17,373 bases of DNA, from contig JAIPFN010000114.1 of the NCBI GenBank assembly GCA_021736615.1, positions 1 through 17,373 on the forward strand, in the 5' to 3' direction. Of this stretch, positions 14,478 to 17,373 are shown one piece after another (the first letter of the stretch is position 1; the number at the start of each line of letters is the position of its first letter). The translations under genes were made by a program, and so were the position numbers. The notes beneath the pieces are model-generated. The model saw only the letters and a list, made by a program, of their open reading frames with translations. It did no database searches and had not been told where the DNA came from. Origin of the DNA: Phycisphaerae bacterium. Its GTDB lineage: Bacteria > Planctomycetota > Phycisphaerae > Sedimentisphaerales > Anaerohalosphaeraceae.

Positions 14478-17373
14478 GGGGACTCGTCTTCGATGACAAC
14501 TCGGAAACCGACATTGTAGACTCGCTGCCACTGCCGATATCCCCAGCGAGCGCTTGATGTGGCGGTCTTTGGACGATCATGCCAACTGCCGCCGCGAACT
14601 GTCCTCTTAACGCCGGTCGCAGTCGTATCGTTGCGGCCGTCAGCATCATTATAAGGATACGGTCTGTAAGCCGAACGCGTCCACTCGGCAACATTGCCGA
14701 TAATATTCTTTAGACCGAATGCGTTTGGCATATACTTATCAACAGGTGCCAGATGAAGCACGCCGTCGTTTACATTGTCAACCTTCGGTACGTAATCCAG
14801 GTACTGGTTTGGATTTTTGACAGGTTTGGGATCGACGCCCATTACAGCTAGCTCGCCGATCTTCTGATCGGCGAGATTGGCATACTGAGAAAAATCGGAT
14901 TTTGTATCGCCGAAGAACAACGGAGAATCTGTGCCGGCGCGTGCGGCCCATTCCCACTGTGCTTCGGTCGGCAGCATAACCTTGCGGCCAGTCTTTCTCG
15001 AGAGCCAATTACAAAACGCCATCGCCTTTTCCCATGAAACACGAATCGCCGGCAAATCATCAGACGCATCCATGTCGTAACCGGGCCTGACCTGATCCTT
15101 ATAGTGCATGTCGTAGATGTCGTTTTTGTGGTCCGGGTCGAACGCATGAAACTGCTTGAGACTGACTTCAGTGGTACCCAGCCAGAATGGTTTGTCGATC
15201 TCGACTTTTGCCATCGGTTGTTCGGCTGGAGTTTCATCGACAGATCCCATAGCGAAAGTACCTGCGCCGATTTTGACCAGATCCATGGTGACTCCGTCGC
15301 CGAGCTTGATAGTTTCTGTTGTTCCGCCGGCCAATCGCGCGTCTCCGCCGGCAATAGGGAAACCTTCAACCTTAACAGGAGCGGTCTTCTTTGGCGGCTG
15401 GGGCTTAACAAAGGTTTCTGTTCTCTGATACTTGAAGTTTTTAAGCGGTGTCTCATAGTCACCCTTATAACAGGCGTATTTTTGCCTCAGCTCATACCGG
15501 CGGGTCATGTGGACTTCGCCGATCGAAGCTCTTTTGTGTGACGGATGCGACCAGCTATTTTTGAACGGTGCATTCAAGTCGATCCATGTAACAAGCCTGT
15601 CCATAGCATCAGTATCAAGCTTTACGCCCTTATGACCCTTTTTTAGCATTTGGATCAGTTCTGACGTATCGGCATGGAACTCCAGGGGAAGAAGGCCTGT
15701 GTAGTCGCCCTCGGGACCATTGCGGCGTACGTATGGGTGCAAGCTGTAATATGAGGTCGATCCGCCTCCGTTTCTGAGGGCGGCGGGGTCTTGAATTATT
15801 GCCGTGTCAGCAAAGTCTGGGCGGCCTTGCTTGCCATCGTGACAGCCTACGCAGTATTTGTCAAGGACGGGCTGGATTTCCTGCAGGAAACCGAACCCGC
15901 GAGGCTCGCCCTTCCATGGTTTAATTTTCGCAGGCCCTTTGCGTGCAGCTATCGACAAATGGCTTGACGGGGCGTCGTTCTGGTTTTCGTGGCAGCCGAT
16001 ACAACTGACTACCTCACCGGGCATCGCCGTCAGCCAGCTTCGCATCAACTGAAGTGCCTGTCCGTTCTCATCAAGCGGCTGCAGCGAGATCGGGCTGTTA
16101 GCAGGTATCTTAAACATCGCAGAACCGTCCTTCTCTACAGGGACAGTACCGAGCAGGATCTTAACGTCCCAGCCGGCCTCCATACCCATGGCGTAATGAC
16201 CGCCCATATTGCGAGGGCTGTACTCGTACCGGAAAACGCGAAGCGACTTAACAGAACCGCGTGGGACGCCTTCCATGCCCCGGCCCTTGTAGATGTCGGA
16301 GATGAAGGCCGTCGCTTCCTTTTCGCCGTCTATAACACGGTCGGGGATTACCGGCGGACGCGTTTGTTTGGCAAGCAGGACAGGTTCGCAATACGAATAT
16401 ACATCCGAAAGTTTGATCGGGACGATGTTATCGAAAATATCAACGAGGTACAACCCGCCATTTTCACGGGTAACAAGAACATAGTCCTCGCTCAACGGTC
16501 TGGTATCAACGAATCGGACATCTACCCCGGGTCTGTTTGCAAGCCTGTCAATGATCGGAGTCTCGGCAGGTTTGTTGTAACCCGGCAATTCCTGGATGAC
16601 ACCGGCTGATTCTTTTCTGCCGCGGTTTACATCAAACTTAAATATTTCACCGCAACGCCTGGAGCCATGATGGCCGGTAACGATCCCGAAGAACCTGCTG
16701 GAACTGCCCGGAACGGGCCTGGCATAAAACAGGCTGTTCGGCCAGTAAGAGTTCGATCCGTAATATTCCTTCTGATCGGTACCGTCGGGATTCATGTGCA
16801 TAAGAACCCGGCTGTAATAATGCGCCGAATCGGTATACTCCCATCGCAAAAACATCACCCTGCCGTTGGCAAGCATCGTCGGATGCCAGTTATTATCCTG
16901 GTCATAACACAAACGCCGAACCTTATCGGCTTTTCTGTCGAGCAGATGCAGATTGCCCACATAATCGCTACCGCCGACACAGGGAACACCCTGGTAACCG
17001 GAACTGTTGACAAACATCACGCGGTCGTCAGCGGTGTAGCACGCATCGTAGCTGTCGGTATCTTCCGGCATAAGAGCCGTAACACTTTTGACAGAGTTGT
17101 CCTTGAGATCAAGCTCGTAGATATTCCAGTTGTTGATTTTCTCATCGGCAGCCTTTGCCGAAGTAAACAACAATTTATCGGCATCAAAATAAAGGTTCAT
17201 TCGCCCTATCCATTGGTCATGGTCAAAGAGAACTCTTTCCTGGTCGCTGCTTGATGAGTCTACAGGCAATGCAACGATCTGAGCGACTTTTTCGCGGGAC
17301 CTGAGCGAACTTAAACCCTGCCAGTTCGCCGGGTAGTCACTGCCCCAGTTTGATTTCCAGCTAATACCAGGTG
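14453..17373 (-). CDS. Hydrazine-synthase-alpha-like di-haem/beta-propeller protein fused to a SUMF1-like domain (5' end outside the window)
   Basis: The frame is open from the window edge, so the TTG at 17269 is internal and 972 residues are visible without a start. Residues about 45-440 contain repeated beta-propeller-like blades (DNNWHPTMLANGRVMFLRWEYTD-like segments), the pattern of PD40/TolB-like domains seen in hydrazine synthase subunit alpha. Two c-type haem sites follow: CIGCH at residues 457-461 and CVGCH at 507-511, implying export and haem attachment. Residues about 690-970 form a formylglycine-generating-enzyme/SUMF1-like domain (TFAMGSVDETP, MLPTEAQWEWAARAGT, NVAEWTRSAYRPYPYND, RGGSWHDRP, GFRVVIED). 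The two catalytic cysteines of true sulfatase-activating enzymes, normally just after RGGS, are absent: the segment reads WHDRPKTATSSARWGYR. It is therefore probably a binding or structural domain. Such fusions are known from planctomycete genomes, to my recollection. It is unlikely to make hydrazine. Confidence 0.88.
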   Translation of the reverse strand, partial: PGISWKSNWGSDYPANWQGLSSLRSREKVAQIVALPVDSSSSDQERVLFDHDQWIGRMNLYFDADKLLFTSAKAADEKINNWNIYELDLKDNSVKSVTALMPEDTDSYDACYTADDRVMFVNSSGYQGVPCVGGSDYVGNLHLLDRKADKVRRLCYDQDNNWHPTMLANGRVMFLRWEYTDSAHYYSRVLMHMNPDGTDQKEYYGSNSYWPNSLFYARPVPGSSSRFFGIVTGHHGSRRCGEIFKFDVNRGRKESAGVIQELPGYNKPAETPIIDRLANRPGVDVRFVDTRPLSEDYVLVTRENGGLYLVDIFDNIVPIKLSDVYSYCEPVLLAKQTRPPVIPDRVIDGEKEATAFISDIYKGRGMEGVPRGSVKSLRVFRYEYSPRNMGGHYAMGMEAGWDVKILLGTVPVEKDGSAMFKIPANSPISLQPLDENGQALQLMRSWLTAMPGEVVSCIGCHENQNDAPSSHLSIAARKGPAKIKPWKGEPRGFGFLQEIQPVLDKYCVGCHDGKQGRPDFADTAIIQDPAALRNGGGSTSYYSLHPYVRRNGPEGDYTGLLPLEFHADTSELIQMLKKGHKGVKLDTDAMDRLVTWIDLNAPFKNSWSHPSHKRASIGEVHMTRRYELRQKYACYKGDYETPLKNFKYQRTETFVKPQPPKKTAPVKVEGFPIAGGDARLAGGTTETIKLGDGVTMDLVKIGAGTFAMGSVDETPAEQPMAKVEIDKPFWLGTTEVSLKQFHAFDPDHKNDIYDMHYKDQVRPGYDMDASDDLPAIRVSWEKAMAFCNWLSRKTGRKVMLPTEAQWEWAARAGTDSPLFFGDTKSDFSQYANLADQKIGELAVMGVDPKPVKNPNQYLDYVPKVDNVNDGVLHLAPVDKYMPNAFGLKNIIGNVAEWTRSAYRPYPYNDADGRNDTTATGVKRTVRGGSWHDRPKTATSSARWGYRQWQRVYNVGFRVVIEDESPELAAKSD

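Noticed and set aside
17267..17269. True start of the SUMF1-like gene at TTG 17269
   Set aside because: The same frame stays open for 34 more codons to the window edge with protein-like composition (WKSNWGSDYPANWQGL), so the gene begins outside the window.

Overview
The window looks like chromosomal DNA of a planctomycete, most likely of the Phycisphaerae/Sedimentisphaerales type. This is inferred from gene content, not from a database search. Supporting signs are a pseudopilin with an H-X9-DG tail, a hydrazine-synthase-alpha-like two-haem protein fused to a sulfatase-modifying-factor domain, a secreted LamG protein, a secreted transglutaminase-like protein, and wide AT-rich intergenic gaps.

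Layout. 1-46 (-): the first 15 codons of what looks like an IS3-family transposase orfA, leaving the window. 47-565: IS flank, two dispersed repeats and a promoter. 566-2053 (+): secreted PKD / choice-of-anchor-D protein with its own terminator. 2054-2649: no gene, but a striking run of 11 helically phased A/T tracts (2274-2382). 2650-5373 (-): secreted protein in which two related halves flank a LamG domain. 5713-7818 (-): secreted transglutaminase-like protein with a C-terminal carbohydrate-binding-like domain. 7875-8058: a complete MITE with terminal inverted repeats and a target-site duplication. 8510-11240 (+): translation module thrS-infC, with a structured thrS leader and infC starting at the rare codon ATT. 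11304-12219 (+): pseudopilin with its own promoter. 12293-12484 (+): tRNA-Lys(CTT) with promoter and terminator. 12546-14120 (-): unrecognised protein with two predicted membrane segments. 14453-17373 (-): 5'-truncated di-haem/beta-propeller/SUMF1-like fusion.

The genes do not form one pathway. thrS-infC is housekeeping. The large secreted proteins are single transcription units with signal peptides, LamG, PKD or carbohydrate-binding-like domains, which fits the large exported proteomes of planctomycetes.

The most interesting non-genic signal is a dispersed repeat family (ends CTCAAACTGACCGA / TCGGTCAGTTTGAG). It has one intact element with a TTACCTA duplication (7882-8051), a 60-bp partial copy at 281-340, a diverged copy at 14130-14189, a possible copy that supplies the last codons and stop of the SUMF1-like gene (14423-14477), and a lone end at 2119-2138. 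I see no CRISPR array, toxin-antitoxin pair or obvious defence system.
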